DNA of 64,000 nucleotides from Cololabis saira (taxonomy: Eukaryota; Chordata; Actinopteri; Beloniformes; Belonidae), in assembly GCF_033807715.1 (NCBI RefSeq), contig NC_084591.1:30344590-30408589 (forward strand). Direction: 5' to 3'. The notes under the pieces were generated by a model. That model saw nothing but the letters and a program-made list of their open reading frames with translations. It did not search any database and was not told the DNA's origin. Numbering within the stretch: position 1 is the first letter of the stretch; every line of letters begins with the position of its first letter. Below are positions 26,191 through 37,818 of the stretch, in pieces. Position numbers and translations under genes: made by a program.

Positions 26191-27896
26191 CAGGGGTCGG
26201 CAAGTAAGTTTGGCCTCGGGCCAAATTTTTTCGGAGCAACTGAATGGTGGGCCAGAACATCACATCAATCAGGCGAATCATGTTTTTTTGTCTACTAAAC
26301 AAAACTTTTTTCCCCTTATCTATAGGCTACTAGTATTATTATACTATTATATCTTGTACAAAAAAGTAATTTAAGAAAGTCATTAGTTTAAATAAAGTAA
26401 CTTGAATTTGCTACAGACTGTTATTAGTGTGTTATTACTGCTTTAGCGCTACCCTGTGGCTGCGTTATGAAACCGCTTATAAGTAACTTGGTGATAATAA
26501 TATTATTTTCTGCCAAGCTACTAGGGGTGTAACAATATATCGTGCCACGAAATTTCGCGATACAAAAACGTCACAATACGTGTCGTGGAGGTGACAAAGT
26601 GTATCGCGATATTAGATTATTAATATGAATCTATTGTGTTGACTAGAAACGCGCATCCGACCGCGACCGCGGCCGCGACCGCGCCTCGACCCGCAGACCA
26701 AAATCTTCCTCCGCTCAGAAGAAACTAGTCCCATTTTGCGGTCCCGTTTTGAGCTCTGAACCTTTACTTATGTAAGGCTGGTGTAGAGTTAAGCCTTACC
26801 TTATTAAATTAAACCTTTTTCGTGTCGTGAGTAGGATAAACACTGGGACAACTTCTGCTGAGCTCCAGTGTACTTTAATGTCCCTCAACAGTGTAGGATT
26901 TTAGAACATCAACACAGCACCTAGTGCTGTATCACTCCGCCCAATCTAAAACAGACTAATCACTACAGATAAACTGACTAGTGTCATTATAGTCCCTGAT
27001 TTACATCAGAATATAAAGAATATATTTATAAAATAATCAACCCTGAATTACCAAAATAACTTTCTTAACAAAAATAAATATCCTCTTACACTTATAAGGT
27101 GAGCATGAATCAATCTTTTTTATGATGTAAAATTGTATGTATTTATTTACTTTTATTTATTTAATTTTAGTTGTTAAATTAGAAAGAAAAAAGTCAAATC
27201 ATACATGAGAGAAACTATTCAGTTTGTGGCAAAATATTTTTACTTGTATGAAACTGAAGATGCATAATGCAAACCTGACATTTACTTTTAGTTCAGTTTG
27301 TGGAAAATGGTTGGCCTGGCTTTCTCTTTAAAACTTAAACAGTTATAAAGCATTATAAACTGTAACAATAGGGCAAACACACAGCATTGTTTTGTATTTT
27401 GTGTCTTTCAAATAAAAGACAATTTTTTCCAGTCATATGTTCCTCATTCAAGGTTGTTAAAAAAATACTGCTATAATATCGTATCGTAATCGTGACCTCA
27501 ATATCGTGTATCGTACCGTATCGTGAGATTAGTGTATCGTTACACCCCTACAAGCTACTAACAAATGCAGACCTTCTTTAAAATACACAGAACACATGAA
27601 ACACATGAAAAACCCATGATATGAACAGTAGCACAGTAGTCAGTGTGCACACGGAGCAGCAGCTCTCTGTGTCTCTGTGTCTCCTGAAGCGAGTGAGAGG
27701 ATATGCAAATGAGGCGGATTTTCCAACGTATTTTTACACATATAATGGATGTTTTACCATTTAAAAGACCAACAGCAAAACTCAAGGTAAGTTATCAGTT
27801 GTATTTTTCACAGTTTAAACCACAACAGATCACTTTAAAGCAAGCTAGCTTGCATAAAACCATTTTGGCCCGTGGGCCGCCAGTTGCCGACCACTG
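26191..27896. mobile_element. hAT-type element (Charlie-like ends), outer copy
   Basis: The termini are CAGGGGTCGGCAA and TTGCCGACCACTG, inverted with one mismatch, and are followed inward by GGCC-rich blocks (TTGGCCTCGGGCCAAA; GGCCCGTGGGCCGCC). TCATACAG flanks both sides (26183-26190 and 27897-27904), an exact 8-bp hAT target duplication. The CAGGGGTCGGCAA end is typical of Charlie-like hAT elements of vertebrates. A second hAT occupies 26522-27550, leaving under 700 bp of the outer element and no transposase. Confidence 0.93.
26522..27550. mobile_element. hAT-type element, inner copy nested in another hAT
   Basis: The ends are TAGGGGTGTAACAATAT and ATCGTTACACCCCTA, inverted over the first 12 bases and largely beyond. 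Target CAAGCTAC is duplicated exactly (26514-26521 and 27551-27558). Subterminal GTATCG/CGATAC words are abundant at both ends (TATCGCGATATTAG; GTATCGTACCGTATCGTGAG). A GC-rich CCGCGACCGCGGCCGCGACC block lies near 26665. No transposase is recognised in the 1029 bp, so it is non-autonomous. Confidence 0.93.
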
Positions 27897-27954
27897 TCAT
27901 ACAGTATATGGAGTAAAAGAAAATTGTTTTCTGTTCTTATGATTATTCTATAAT

Positions 27955-29037
27955 TAGGGCCCGAGCACTGACAGTGCGAAGCCCCTATTGTGTCTGTAGG
28001 AAGTTTTTTTTTTTTTCTAGTTTTTCTTCCGACGAAATGAGGGCCTTTTTGCCCTCCTAAATGTGCACCAAAAGTCACCAAATTTTGCACGCAAGCCAGG
28101 CCTGGCGGAAAATTTGATATTTAAAGGAGCTTGAGGCCGGATTGAGGCAGAATTTATGAAAAAAATTTGTATACGTTTTAAGTTTTCTAGTAATAATGTC
28201 AGATGAAGCGTTCCAAACCCAAAAGAATGAGCCCTCTAGTGTATCTCTCTGTTGCCTTGAACAGGCTGTGTGCTGCAAAATATGCTGCAATTCTGGGCTG
28301 CGGATGTGACGTCACATGACGCTGCATGCGCGTTCTCCCCGTTCTCCCGTGCCGGCTTCACTGTTGGCTGCAGTACCCCCAACGGCCGTCGTGGTGAAGG
28401 GTGGCGCTAGAGAGTCTCATTTCTTAAAAGGAGCCTCAAGCTCCTTTAATGGTTTGCATTAATGGGCGTGGTCTAATGACTCAACAGCGCCCCCCCTAGA
28501 AAACTTTGTGCCTCAAGCCCCACAATACGGTTTGACGTACATGCACGAAAACTGAACAGGAAGTCGACCATTTTGAACTAATCGTGTAATTTTGGCGCAA
28601 TTTATGCCATTTCTTCGGCCGTTAATGCAGCCCGAACCGTAACGTGCACCCAGGTGTGTTATACATCAAAATGTGCGTCTTGATCCTGCGACGATGGGGC
28701 ATTACTTTTCTCAGTCAAAAGTGTTACCGTGGCGACGATAGACGCCAAAAAGCGCGCCCCCCCTTCATCTGATTGGTCCATATTTGATAGTTCCTACTTT
28801 CTGCCATAACTTTTGAATGGTTTGACATAAAGACTCGTGGGTGGTGTCATCGGACTCGGTTTTGAATCCTTGACCATAATTGGTGCAAATTAGCCCCGCC
28901 CCTTCTTCTGATTGGTCGATATTTGATAGTTCCTATTTTCTGCCATATTTTTTGAATGGTTTGACATAAAGAGTCATGGGTGGTGTCATCGGAAAATTGC
29001 ACGCGCGAGAGCGCATTCATCGCTGCTTGCAGCTTTA
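27955..29037 (+). mobile_element. TAGGGCCC-type repeat, copy C
   Basis: Same orientation as copy A: starts TAGGGCCCGAGCACTGAC and ends CATCGCTGCTTGCAGCTTTA, with AT at both borders (27953-27954 and 29038-29039). Shared blocks CACCAAATTTTGCACGC, GCCAGGCCTGGCG and CAAGCCCCACAATACGG are clear. About two 128-bp units are present (28795-28990). A 321-bp TTAA MITE interrupts it at 28125-28445. No protein is encoded. Confidence 0.9.
28125..28445. mobile_element. TTAA-flanked MITE, 321 bp (AGGAGCTTGAGGC family)
   Basis: Left terminus AGGAGCTTGAGGC and right terminus GCCTCAAGCTCCT are perfect inverses over 13 bp. TTAA lies on each side (28121-28124 and 28446-28449). The equivalent place in copies A and D reads GATATTTAATGGTTTGC without insertion, an empty target site. 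This MITE has different ends from the one in copy B. It contains a TGTGACGTCACA-like palindrome near 28305. No coding capacity. Confidence 0.93.
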
Positions 29038-29040
29038 ATG

Positions 29041-30000
29041 TAGTTTTTTTTTTTAAATTGTACATTAAAAAAACCTTTTAAATTTTTCTGTTGTAACACA
29101 ACATAATGTTATGATTTTTCTAGACAACGGCTGTGTTCTGAATTTATTGCTGCAGGAGGACTGTAGCCTCAGTACATGGACCGCTTGCTTAAAGCACTGT
29201 GACACCCAATGGTCCCTGAATTTAATACTCATACATTTATAGTTACTATTTTGTGTGCAAGTGTGTTCAGGTTGGCAAGTACCGTAATTTCCGGACTATA
29301 AGTCGTATTTCTTTTATCTGCAAACAAATAAGATTATGCACATTCACACTGCAATATTTTTTTCATTATTCTGAATCAATGCTCAAAAGAAAAGGTACTG
29401 TATGGCTTTTTAACCATAACATTAACCTGAATATATATAAAGATGTTTACATTGTAACAAGAAAGCAGTCAGTGTCTTGTGATAATAGTCTTTAAAATGG
29501 ACCAAAACAACTCATTCCAGCCATTTTGTCTAGGATAAATCAATACATTCATTAATCTCTGCTGTAGCACTCTCTTCATGATCTCCCTCTGTGTCTGCAA
29601 TATGGACAGATCTCTCTACAACCATGAAACATACAGGATGGTCAAGCATATTCTTTTAGACCAACATACAGCAAAACACATTAGAAGTTGACATTTTAAG
29701 TTGACCTCAGATAAAACTGCTGGTGATGCTTATTTGGAAATTACTTTTAGGTTTCTACTACATGACCTCACCTTGATTCCCATTTCCAAGAACATGACAG
29801 GGTGATCATGAGGGACCTGACAAAACTACACACCCTGTAGTTGTTTCTGAAATTGAAGATGATTTAAAGTTATTTCAACTTCACAAAATTGATGCTTCAG
29901 ATTATCGTGGCTACCAGCTTTCAACCCAATTTATTCATCCACATTATGATTTTACGATGTTCAAACTTTTATCACCCTTTGAAAATATTTACGACTACTA
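29041..30000. other. Unassigned spacer with a MITE scrap
   Basis: At 29281-29306 ACCGTAATTTCCGGACTATA followed by AGTCG resembles the terminus of a common fish MITE whose end reads CCGGACTATAAGTCG, but the rest is missing. No gene is seen. Confidence 0.4.
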
Positions 30001-30205
30001 CTAGTACTAGTACTACTACTACTACTACTACTGTCATTTAGTAGACGCTTTTATCCAAAGCAACTTACATCTGAAACACACACACCATGGAGCAATTAGG
30101 GTTAAGGCCTTTGCTCAGGGGCCCAAGGTGGTTGCCATTCTGGGGCTTGAACCTGGGTCCTCAAGACCCAAGCCCACCTCTGTAGCCAATAGACTAACAC
30201 CCCCA
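30001..30205 (-). mobile_element. tRNA-derived SINE, copy 1
   Basis: Read on the minus strand, it starts with a tRNA-like head: a TTAGTCTATTGG box-A-like motif and GGTTCAAGCCCC as box B, about 45 bp apart. The body passes through CCCCTGAGCAAAGGCC and CTAATTGCTCCATGG. The tail is TTTGGATAAAAGCGTC TACTAAATGAC followed by an AGT/CTA trinucleotide repeat. A second copy in the same orientation is at 39568-39760. RNA polymerase III transcription is typical of such SINEs but not shown here. Confidence 0.75.
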
Positions 30206-30644
30206 TACATTTACAATATTATTTAATTAGATCTTGCCAAAGTTGATACTATGACCTAAAAAAATTACTTATTTCCTTCAGTTCTTAGTTAATACAGTTA
30301 GCTAATTGGAAAATCGTAACAGAATATTTGACTTCACAGTAAACATATTACGTAATTTAAATATATTCTAAATCTTAATTTCAATCTTAATATACCACAG
30401 TTAAGTTTACAATATACTGAATTCATCAATAGTTCAATATTGGTCAATTTTTTTTGGTGAATGCCATTCATACTGTATTTTAACAGACTAAATTTCTACT
30501 CTCATTTGTAAATAGAAGTTTTTGCTTGCTTTGTTTCTGCTTTTGTGGGAAAACATGGTGCTGCAGCCTCTCGTTGCTCTGTTGGCATTAGTTGCATACA
30601 GTATTTTAACAGGTCAATCAAAGCACCCCTGTGAAAGATTTTCA
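30206..30644. other. Unassigned AT-rich spacer
   Basis: No gene or repeat recognised. Confidence 0.5.
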
Positions 30645-30648
30645 TTAA

Positions 30649-32147
30649 AGCAGCACAATGTAACTTTCAGCTTTTGTTGAGTTTGGCTGCTCCTTTGGAC
30701 AAAAGCGGCAGTGCTTTACCAGAAAGAACACTACGTTTCCCATGAGCACCAGCACGTACTGCCGGAAAACTCCTGTGCCCGTTGCATGGATTTGATAATG
30801 CGCTCTGGTTTTGTTCTACGGCACCTTTTTCCTGTCATGTTTTTTAGAGGGACTTTGTCATAAATTAGTAGTCCAACATACTTACTGACAAAATAAAAAA
30901 AAATACTTTATAACCTGTGAATAACTGAATGCCCATTCCTTATATTTTGCAGATCAGCCCTGCACAATTTTACAGTTCTCAGGAAAAATAGTAGAAATGT
31001 TCTATACATTTTCTTTGCATTGCATTATTTCCTCTAGTGCTGTAATTCTATTTAATTGTATTATTATTTTATAAAGCTTCCTCATTGCCAATTACACAAT
31101 TTTATGATCACTATTATTATTAAATTGATATTGTCAGTTATTTTAGAATAACCAAAACCCAAGATGAATGTGAAAACATTCAAATTTGTATTCTTATTGA
31201 ACATAGAACTCTACACTTACATTTGTATCATTATAACAATTCTGTCTCTTGTTTTATCCCCATAAATCCCCATCGGTCGGACATCCCTCCTCGTCTTACA
31301 GCTCATGCCAGCGAGTGAACGCAGTGATTGCGTGCAAAAAATCTGATTTCTGGCCGCGGGAGCACGCACAGCAGCCCGTTGAGCCATAGCGTTTAAACGT
31401 CAGATTTTCAGATTATGAAGCTCAAGAATGAGATCAAGTCATATTTAGGCAGAAACAACTTTTCATTAACTGTATTTGGCCTTCAATCAATTTTTGGCTG
31501 GTGAAAATGCCTATTTTGTGTTGTAAAAGAGTTAAAAGCAATCCTGTGAGCTCTAGTGTTTATATTATGAAGCTCAAGAATGAGATCCCATCATATTTAG
31601 GTAGAAACAACCTTTCATTAACTGTATTTGGCCTTCAATCAATTTTTGGCAGGTAAAAGGACCTATTTCCAGGGGAGAAATCAGATTCTGGCTGGCTTTT
31701 TGGCACGACACCGGGCCAATGTTTATTGTTGTCCGGGCATTTAGCTTGTTACTCTCCCTCTTTCTTTTTTTCGCCTCCTTCGATAAAACTTTTATTTTCT
31801 TCTGATTTTTCGCTGCTTCGGCCATGATACCAGCTCCGCGTTTAGCTCAACACCAGCTTCTGCTGAGTTCTGCGCTCCACACCCCGCCCATTTTCGTCTT
31901 GACTACGAATCGGGAAGGAGGGGGAAGTGACGTAGGTGCCGTAAAGCAGTCAAAGCCGTAAAAATGTGTAGTTTTTTTAGTGTGGAAGGGTTCCTACCAT
32001 GCACCTCAAAGTTACATAGTGCCACTGAAGGCGATACAGACCCCTCAGACCATGACAGAGGTGTCATTAAACCTGTTGGAAGTTGATGTACCATCACAAT
32101 GACTCTGGAAATATTATATTAAGGTGGAAAAGTTACATAGTGCTGCT
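30649..32147. mobile_element. TTAA-flanked DNA element, 1499 bp, long form
   Basis: TTAA is present on both sides (30645-30648 and 32148-32151). Ends AGCAGCACAATGTAACTTT and AAAGTTACATAGTGCTGCT are inverted over 19 bp with two mismatches. The first 74 bp and last 170 bp correspond to the 244-bp MITE in copy B, which therefore derives from this type by one internal deletion. The middle 1.25 kb has a 152-bp-period direct repeat (31412-31516 and 31564-31668) and no transposase motif in any frame that I can find. Superfamily piggyBac or Kolobok by target site only. Confidence 0.9.
31412..31668. repeat. Two-copy direct repeat inside the long TTAA element
   Basis: ATTATGAAGCTCAAGAATGA begins at 31412 and again at 31564. 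Similarity continues through ATATTTAGG, GAAACAAC, TTTCATTAACTGTATTTGGC and CAATCAATTTTTGGC. The two copies are each about 105 bp with few differences and about 47 bp of other sequence between them. Possibly a duplicated part of a lost coding or regulatory region. Confidence 0.85.
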
Positions 32148-32151
32148 TTAA

Positions 32152-32704
32152 ATTCATTAACCCCCCCTTTTTTTCTTTAGAAATAAGACAACGCATCATA
32201 TTATGTTCCAGCCATTTAGATGAAACATTAGTTTTGTTACAGTAAGATCAAGTAATAAAAATCTTTTCAGATTGTTGCTATTGTTGAATTAATATACATA
32301 TGTTAATCTTTTAATTTCTTTGACCTACAAGAACATTTTTCTTGATGTGCGGAAGGTTGTAAATTACTTTTGTTAACTACAAAGTAATTAATTTGCATAG
32401 TTGAAATATAATTAAAACTTTAGAAGTTTAAAGACAGTGGAAAGAAAACCCATAAAATTATGATGTTCAAGTGATGTAATGCAACATGAGTGGAGAATAT
32501 TGAAGGACCTCTATTAACTTTGTCATTTTTTGCAATAATCGTAGTATGCAGTTCTACTAGAGTTACCAAATATGCTCACTTGCCCCATAAAAGGTTAGGA
32601 AAAAAAGGATCCCTGTTTAATGCATACACATTTCCTTATGGATTGTCCTTGGGGTTTAAAAACTGGATATTTTAGTTGTTTTACAAGATTAAAAAAATTA
32701 TCTG
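32152..32704. other. Unassigned AT-rich spacer between two TTAA elements
   Basis: No gene or repeat recognised. Confidence 0.5.
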
Positions 32705-32708
32705 TTAA

Positions 32709-34176
32709 AGGGGACCTATTATGAAAAACACGTTTTTTCTTGCTTTAACATATATAAAGTGGTCTCCCCTCACCCTGCCAACTCAGAGAAGGAGGAAAGC
32801 AACCAAATTCTGAGGGGTCTGTTCACCCCGCCCGGATGAATCTTCCAGTGTCATGTGACTTCTACGAGCCATTCAGAATCTGCTCCCGTTGTTACGTAAC
32901 GACGGGAGCAAATTTCCATAGGTCGGCCTCCACTGCTGAAACCACGCCCACAACCAACTCAGCCGGCTGGAGCATCCGCCATTGTTTAGAAGCGGTAGCT
33001 GTTTCCACAGCGAGGGACAGTAAAAATTAGGTTTTGCATCAACACTTACCCTCATAAAAGGATCAGTGCCCACAGTACGGACCCGGCAACTGCACACGAG
33101 TCAGCGGTAAGTAACGTTATTTTCTTATGTTATTTATATTTGTCTACAAGTATGATCTTTGCATGGGCTAAGTATTTAGCTCAGCTCCGGAGCACCGGGG
33201 CCACTCACCGGATCAGACCGGTGAGTAGCTCCGGTGGCTCCAGTGTTCCCTAACGGAGCCACTCACTCGTTAGGTAACACCGGAGCTCTATTAGTAATAC
33301 ATTTTTCTTCTGTTTATGGTTTCAGATCTTCCAAGCAATGCACCTAAAGCTGTTCAACGACACCTTCAGAAGACGCACGGTCCTTCCTTGAGCCAGCAAT
33401 AGTGCATACATGTTATTTATATACAACTTATGTTCTTATTTTTTTAACAATAAAGTTGTCATTTGTGAACATTCAGTGTTCTGATTTCTTTACAGTTAAC
33501 ATGATTCATTTGTCTTGTAACATAAGAAATGAAATGATGAGGAATCGGAGTAAAGAACTGTGGTGTACCTGCTTAGAATTCAATAAAATCTTCCTGTGTG
33601 AAGACGAGTGACCCGGTTCCCTCTTCAGGTAACTAAAGGCTGATTTATGGTTCCGCGTTACACCAATGCAGAGCCTACGGCGTAGGATACGCGTCGATTT
33701 AACGCAGAACAGTAATTCAGGTTTAAGATCCGTTTACACCGTGTAACTGCATGCGAGCGTCTGACTATCGCGTCGAGCTGCATGACATTGGACACTCTCT
33801 GTCCACATTGAAACCGTTTAACTCGCGGCTAGTTAGGACAGTCCAATACAAAAAGAATAAAGCAATGGAATTTATTTTGTTGCAGAAGCTCGCTCACATG
33901 GGACACGCTTTGTGTACGCGGCCGCTGCTCTTCTCCCCGGAGCGAGGCTTTGTTCCCTCCCCTCCTACACGTAATTCAGGCAGCCAATCAACACAGAGCC
34001 TCATTATCATAACCTTCCCGCCCCTCAGAATCCCTCACAGATAATGAGGTTAGAAGCGGTAAAACTAGAGACATGGCCCACAGGCTGAATTTCTGTTTTA
34101 TGTAGAAAAAACAAGCTGTTTTTAAGACATTCAAGGCCTGTTTAAAATATACATTAAATGCCATAATAGGTCCCCT
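32709..34176. mobile_element. TTAA-flanked DNA element, 1468 bp (AGGGGACCTATTATG family)
   Basis: Ends AGGGGACCTATTATG and CATAATAGGTCCCCT are perfect 15-bp inverses with TTAA at each border (32705-32708 and 34177-34180). The interior has TCTGCTCCCGTTGTTACG and its inverse TAACGACGGGAGCAAA (a local hairpin near 32878-32915), a GGAGCTCT/CTCCGGTG-rich block near 33180-33290, and a nested CGTAGG palindromic MITE at 33636-33724. No transposase motif is visible. A third TTAA family distinct from the other two. Confidence 0.9.
33636..33724. repeat. Palindromic MITE (CGTAGG family), copy 3
   Basis: Starts AAGGCTGATTTATGGTTCCG with GCCTACGGCGTAGGATACGC in the middle and ends GCAGAACAGTAATTCAGGTTT. 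Only 89 bp; compared with copy 2, part of the core is missing. Sits within the TTAA element at 32709-34176. Confidence 0.8.
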
Positions 34177-34180
34177 TTAA

Positions 34181-35045
34181 CTTGAGTTACTGATAGGATC
34201 AAAGAGCATAAGAAAAGTAGAATGATGGTCGGAAATATATGCTGTATTCAAATCTGCAGTATTTTATTTGTTACAAACAATTACCTCCGACAAAATTCAG
34301 GAAATATCAAATAAATATATATTTTTATAACACATAAGAGCCTAATATATAACAAAATATATGATATCAGACAAAAGCAAGTTACAAAATGTTGGCAAAG
34401 TATAAAACTGCAACATAAGAAAAGGCACAAATTTAAAACAGTTTTTTGTTGTTGTTGTTTAGTCAGAAAAGTGTTATAGCCTTTTAGTGTGTGGGGTTAC
34501 ATTTCTCCCAAAAGTCGATCAGCTATAAGCCTAACGGTCAGATTACCTTTTAAAACAATCATTTAAATTTGGTACTGAAGCAATTCTTTAGTGTTTCTAC
34601 CCGTGCTTAAGGATTCAAATCCATCTCCCGTCTTCTTCCCCTCGCCTTCCTCTACTTTCTCTATGACTATAAAATGATGCATTACAATTTCTCCTGACTG
34701 CTCATTTATCCAGTAAATCTGCTCATCAATTTGTGTTTGTAAATGACTCTGATTACATGCAGAAACAATGTGTTTACAGTTCTCAATTTGTCCCATAATC
34801 AGTTGACACTTTGAACAATATTGTCCACCGGACAAGCTCGTAAAAGCAATATGCCAAGGCTGGGTCTGATGTACTGTATGTATGGAGAGAACTCTGAGGT
34901 GGGACAAGTGCCGTGATGAACTGGGAGGCAAAAAGGAAACTGAGATTTATGCTAATTCGATACAGGCCAAGTGCAAACCTACACAATAAAATATTTGGAT
35001 GCAATTAAATGAGCTTTGCTCCAATACAAAATTTTCTATTAAAAA
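34181..35045. other. Unassigned AT-rich stretch
   Basis: A 122-codon frame on the minus strand (34563-34931) has no recognisable domain or flanking splice logic and is regarded as chance. Nothing else is seen. Confidence 0.45.
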
Positions 35046-35255
35046 AATTGTTAAGCCTTACCTGCATTCACACCGAAAGCGTCACGAGTGTCATAAGTGG
35101 CCGGCTGCCATACATTTTAAATGATCGCTTGCTACAAAGGGCGTCAGGAGCGTTTGCAGCAGCGAGCGGCGCGATGCCAGTGACCAGAGCGTCAATTTGA
35201 AGTTGAGAGAATCTCAACTTTAAGCAAATGAACAGCGGTGACGCCGTAGCATGAA
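35046..35255. repeat. Possible MITE half (GTGTGAATGCAG end)
   Basis: CTGCATTCACACCGAAAGCG followed by GCGTC/GACGC words (GCGTCACGAG, GGGCGTCAGGAGCG, CAGAGCGTCAATT, GGTGACGCCG) looks like one side of a fish MITE with a GGTGTGAATGCAG terminus. The matching opposite terminus is not found. Low-confidence naming. Confidence 0.3.
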
Positions 35256-35515
35256 ACCGGGACTCCCAAAGCAAGAAGCCTTGCCCAATGCACGTTGTAC
35301 TTTTGTGTACACACAAAGATACACTCATTCACATGAATACATGACCATAGCTGTGCACATACAATCAGGTATTAATCTAATTAATCTATTTCATCTAGCA
35401 AACTAAAATTTTAGCTAATTTGACTGCCCTTTTTACCTCTGAACTCTGCTCCTGTTAAAAACAAGGGCTTACTGATGTTTGAGGAGAAGGAGAAGACTCC
35501 TGCGGCTGAGCTTGG

Positions 35516-35575
35516 GTCCGCGTTAAATCGACGCAGAGCCTACGTACGGCGTAGGGTACGGCGTTGTAATGTGGC
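35516..35575. repeat. Palindromic MITE (CGTAGG family), copy 4, truncated
   Basis: GTCCGCGTTAAATCGACGCA and GCCTACGTACGGCGTAGGGT match the left and centre of the better copies. The right part is lost after GTAGGGTACGG. Confidence 0.6.
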
Positions 35576-36689
35576 GATGCAGAACTAGTTGAGTAGAAGA
35601 GGGGGAAGCAGATGTCTCCACACTCGCACTTGCTGCCAGTCCCCAAATACATTTGATATGTTTTATTTGGTAGAACATGTTTCTCTTCCTGTTGCGTGAT
35701 TACCTGTTACTTGCCAAATCTACCTCAGGGTCTACAGTTTCCTGATGCAAGAGTTGGCAGGAAGACATAAAGAGAATTGGCAGCAAACAGATGAAAGAGT
35801 ATGCCTTAGAAGGTGACAGAAGAGAAATGAACAAATATCAACTCAGCAGTAAACGTTTTTTGGTCAGGGCACTCACATTCTAAGATCGACTTATAAACCC
35901 CTTACAAATACATGGTAGGGTTTTGTCATATCTACTTTTTTAAATCATCAAAACGGGAGGAAAATCTGTTCAATAGTTAAAATTTCAAAGAAGTGATACA
36001 TACCGTATCAAGAGCAGTTAGTCATGATGATCTTCAGTACCACTGGCAAAGTAAAGTGTTTTTCCCTACTAAAATAATGTTAAAAGTATCCTTGCCTTGC
36101 CTAAAAGTATGAGAAATATTTACATTTTTTCATGTCGACATAGTTCAGAATAAGGATCATTTGCAGCGATTTCCTTAAAAAAAAACAAAAAAAAATGAAA
36201 GATACTTTGCTGTTTCCCAAATTGAAGTAATCACAGGCAGTATCATATGTAGTATCATATGTGTCAGTCACCGTCACAATTTTGTAGATGTGAAAACATC
36301 TCCATTTGAACGTAAAGCTGTGTTGAAGTTTGCAATGCATCTTCCGGCACCAAACATCCCACATATACACCAATTATGAAATGTTTGAGGACAACAGCGA
36401 GCGCAAAACTAAAATAAATGGCACTGATGTTAAGAGTAAACACAAGATCTTATCCTCCAAAGAACCTGTACTTGAAGATTTTGTTAAATTAAGAACAAAA
36501 CAACAAACAATGTTATAGAGTATCATTACGCAAGTAAAAAAGTTGTGCTTGTGGGACCATGCAGAGTTAAATACAATCTAGTGAACATTCAAACCTTAAC
36601 AAATTTCCTAAGAATGTGTGTTCGCTTTCATTTCAGCTGCACACATTCCCAAGAGGGGACAGTTAAGGTGCTCTAACTTTCTAGTTCTG
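35576..36689. other. Unassigned AT-rich stretch
   Basis: No gene or complete repeat recognised. Confidence 0.5.
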
Positions 36690-37283
36690 CAACCTCACCA
36701 TTTTCTTTTGGTGCTCTGGCCTCCTCCAAAAAAGTGGACCACATCAGTCCAGCTCTGAGGTCTTTAACTGGCTGCCCGTCTGTCAGAGGATAGCCTTTAA
36801 AGTTCTGATGCTGGTCTATTAAGCTCTGAATGGTCCAGGGCCAGAATACATCAGTGACCTCCTGACCCAGTGTGTGAACCTTCCAGACCGCTGAGGTCAT
36901 CTGGATCTGGCTTTTTATCAGTTCCCAGATTCAGAACCAGACACTGAGAAGCTGTATTCAGCTTCTATGCTCCACATGTCTGGAACAAACTCCCAGAAAG
37001 CCTCAGATCCGCTGAAACACGCTGAAAGTATATTTAAGTCCAGGTTGAAGACTCACTTATTTTCATCTGCCTTTGAATAATGCTCTAAATCTGCAGTCCC
37101 CAAAATTAATCATATTTTAACGACTGATTTTATTTGATTTTTATCTATTGTTTTAATTTATTTATTTTTTGTTTAAATTTTAAATCATACTTTTTAGTTA
37201 TCTTTTTTTTATGTATTTTTAAAACACTTTCAATCACCTTGTTGTTAAATTGTGCAATAGAAATAAACTTGCCTTGCCTTGCC
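36690..37283 (+). mobile_element. 3' end of a CR1/L2/Rex1-group LINE
   Basis: The plus strand encodes the typical end of ORF2: FNWLPVCQRIAFKVLMLVY, ALNGPGPEYISDLLTQCV, SASMLHMSGTNSQKA and FKSRLKTHLFSSAFE before a stop near 37078. There are two or more frame changes and stops. The 3' UTR is T-rich and ends with AATAAACTTGCCTTGCC, an AATAAA-type signal followed by the pentamer repeat TTGCC. Such short repeat tails are a mark of this LINE group. 5' truncated, inactive. Confidence 0.75.
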
Positions 37284-37715
37284 TCCAGAGGAACTTGTTT
37301 CAGCTGTAGACAACTGAAGACATAGAGACATGTCTGGAAATGTACACCAATATAATTTAAAGATGAGAGCGGCAAGGCAAAAGTGGGGCAAAATGTATTA
37401 AATGTTTTCACTGAGAGATCGTTGAACGAATAGAGTTCTCCCAATACGGGCGGTAAATAGATTTGTGGTTCGGTTTTGTTTTGTTTGAACTCTTTTATGG
37501 TGTTCAAGACTTGCATGGCTGAGAATAGCATGAAGATGAACAAGCATTGAATCAACATGACCGTGGGTCAGTGGTTGTGGATGGAGGTGTATCCAAGAAT
37601 TATCAGCGCACTTGACCAACTTCTTTGACCCAAATCCCAATCATTTTGTTATTAACCCCATGTTTGTTTATAAAGAGGTTTTTGGCAATAGTGGCCTTTA
37701 TTCAAAGTACTGGTT
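37284..37715. other. Unassigned spacer
   Basis: A 137-codon minus-strand frame (37145-37558) overlaps the LINE 3' UTR and lacks any motif; it is regarded as chance. Nothing else is seen. Confidence 0.45.
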
Positions 37716-37818
37716 ATGGAGAGAGGGGGGAAGAGACACAGGAAAGAGTGACAGGCCGGGATTCAAGCCTGCGCTGTCTGCACGAGGGCCATAGCCTCTG
37801 TAAATGAGCTATCCACAC
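37716..37818 (-). mobile_element. tRNA-derived SINE head, truncated
   Basis: On the minus strand the sequence reads ATAGCTCATTTACAGAGG (box-A-like), then GCAGGCTTGAATCCCGGCC (box B), then CTGTCACTCTTTCCTGTGTC and a CT-rich tail. The spacing of boxes and the CCCGGCC ending fit a fish tRNA-SINE. It is a distinct family from the copies at 30001 and 39568. Not a functional tRNA: the acceptor and anticodon stems do not form well. Confidence 0.6.

Noticed and set aside
30100..30205. Possible tRNA gene
   Set aside because: Box A and box B are present, but the sequence does not form a full cloverleaf with acceptor stem and continues into a SINE body and repeat tail; a second copy exists at 39568-39760.
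34563..34931. 122-codon minus-strand frame
   Set aside because: No recognisable motif, AT-rich surroundings and no exon-like borders; treated as chance.
37145..37558. 137-codon minus-strand frame
   Set aside because: Overlaps the 3' UTR of a plus-strand LINE and is Lys/Phe-rich low complexity, as expected for AT-rich DNA.
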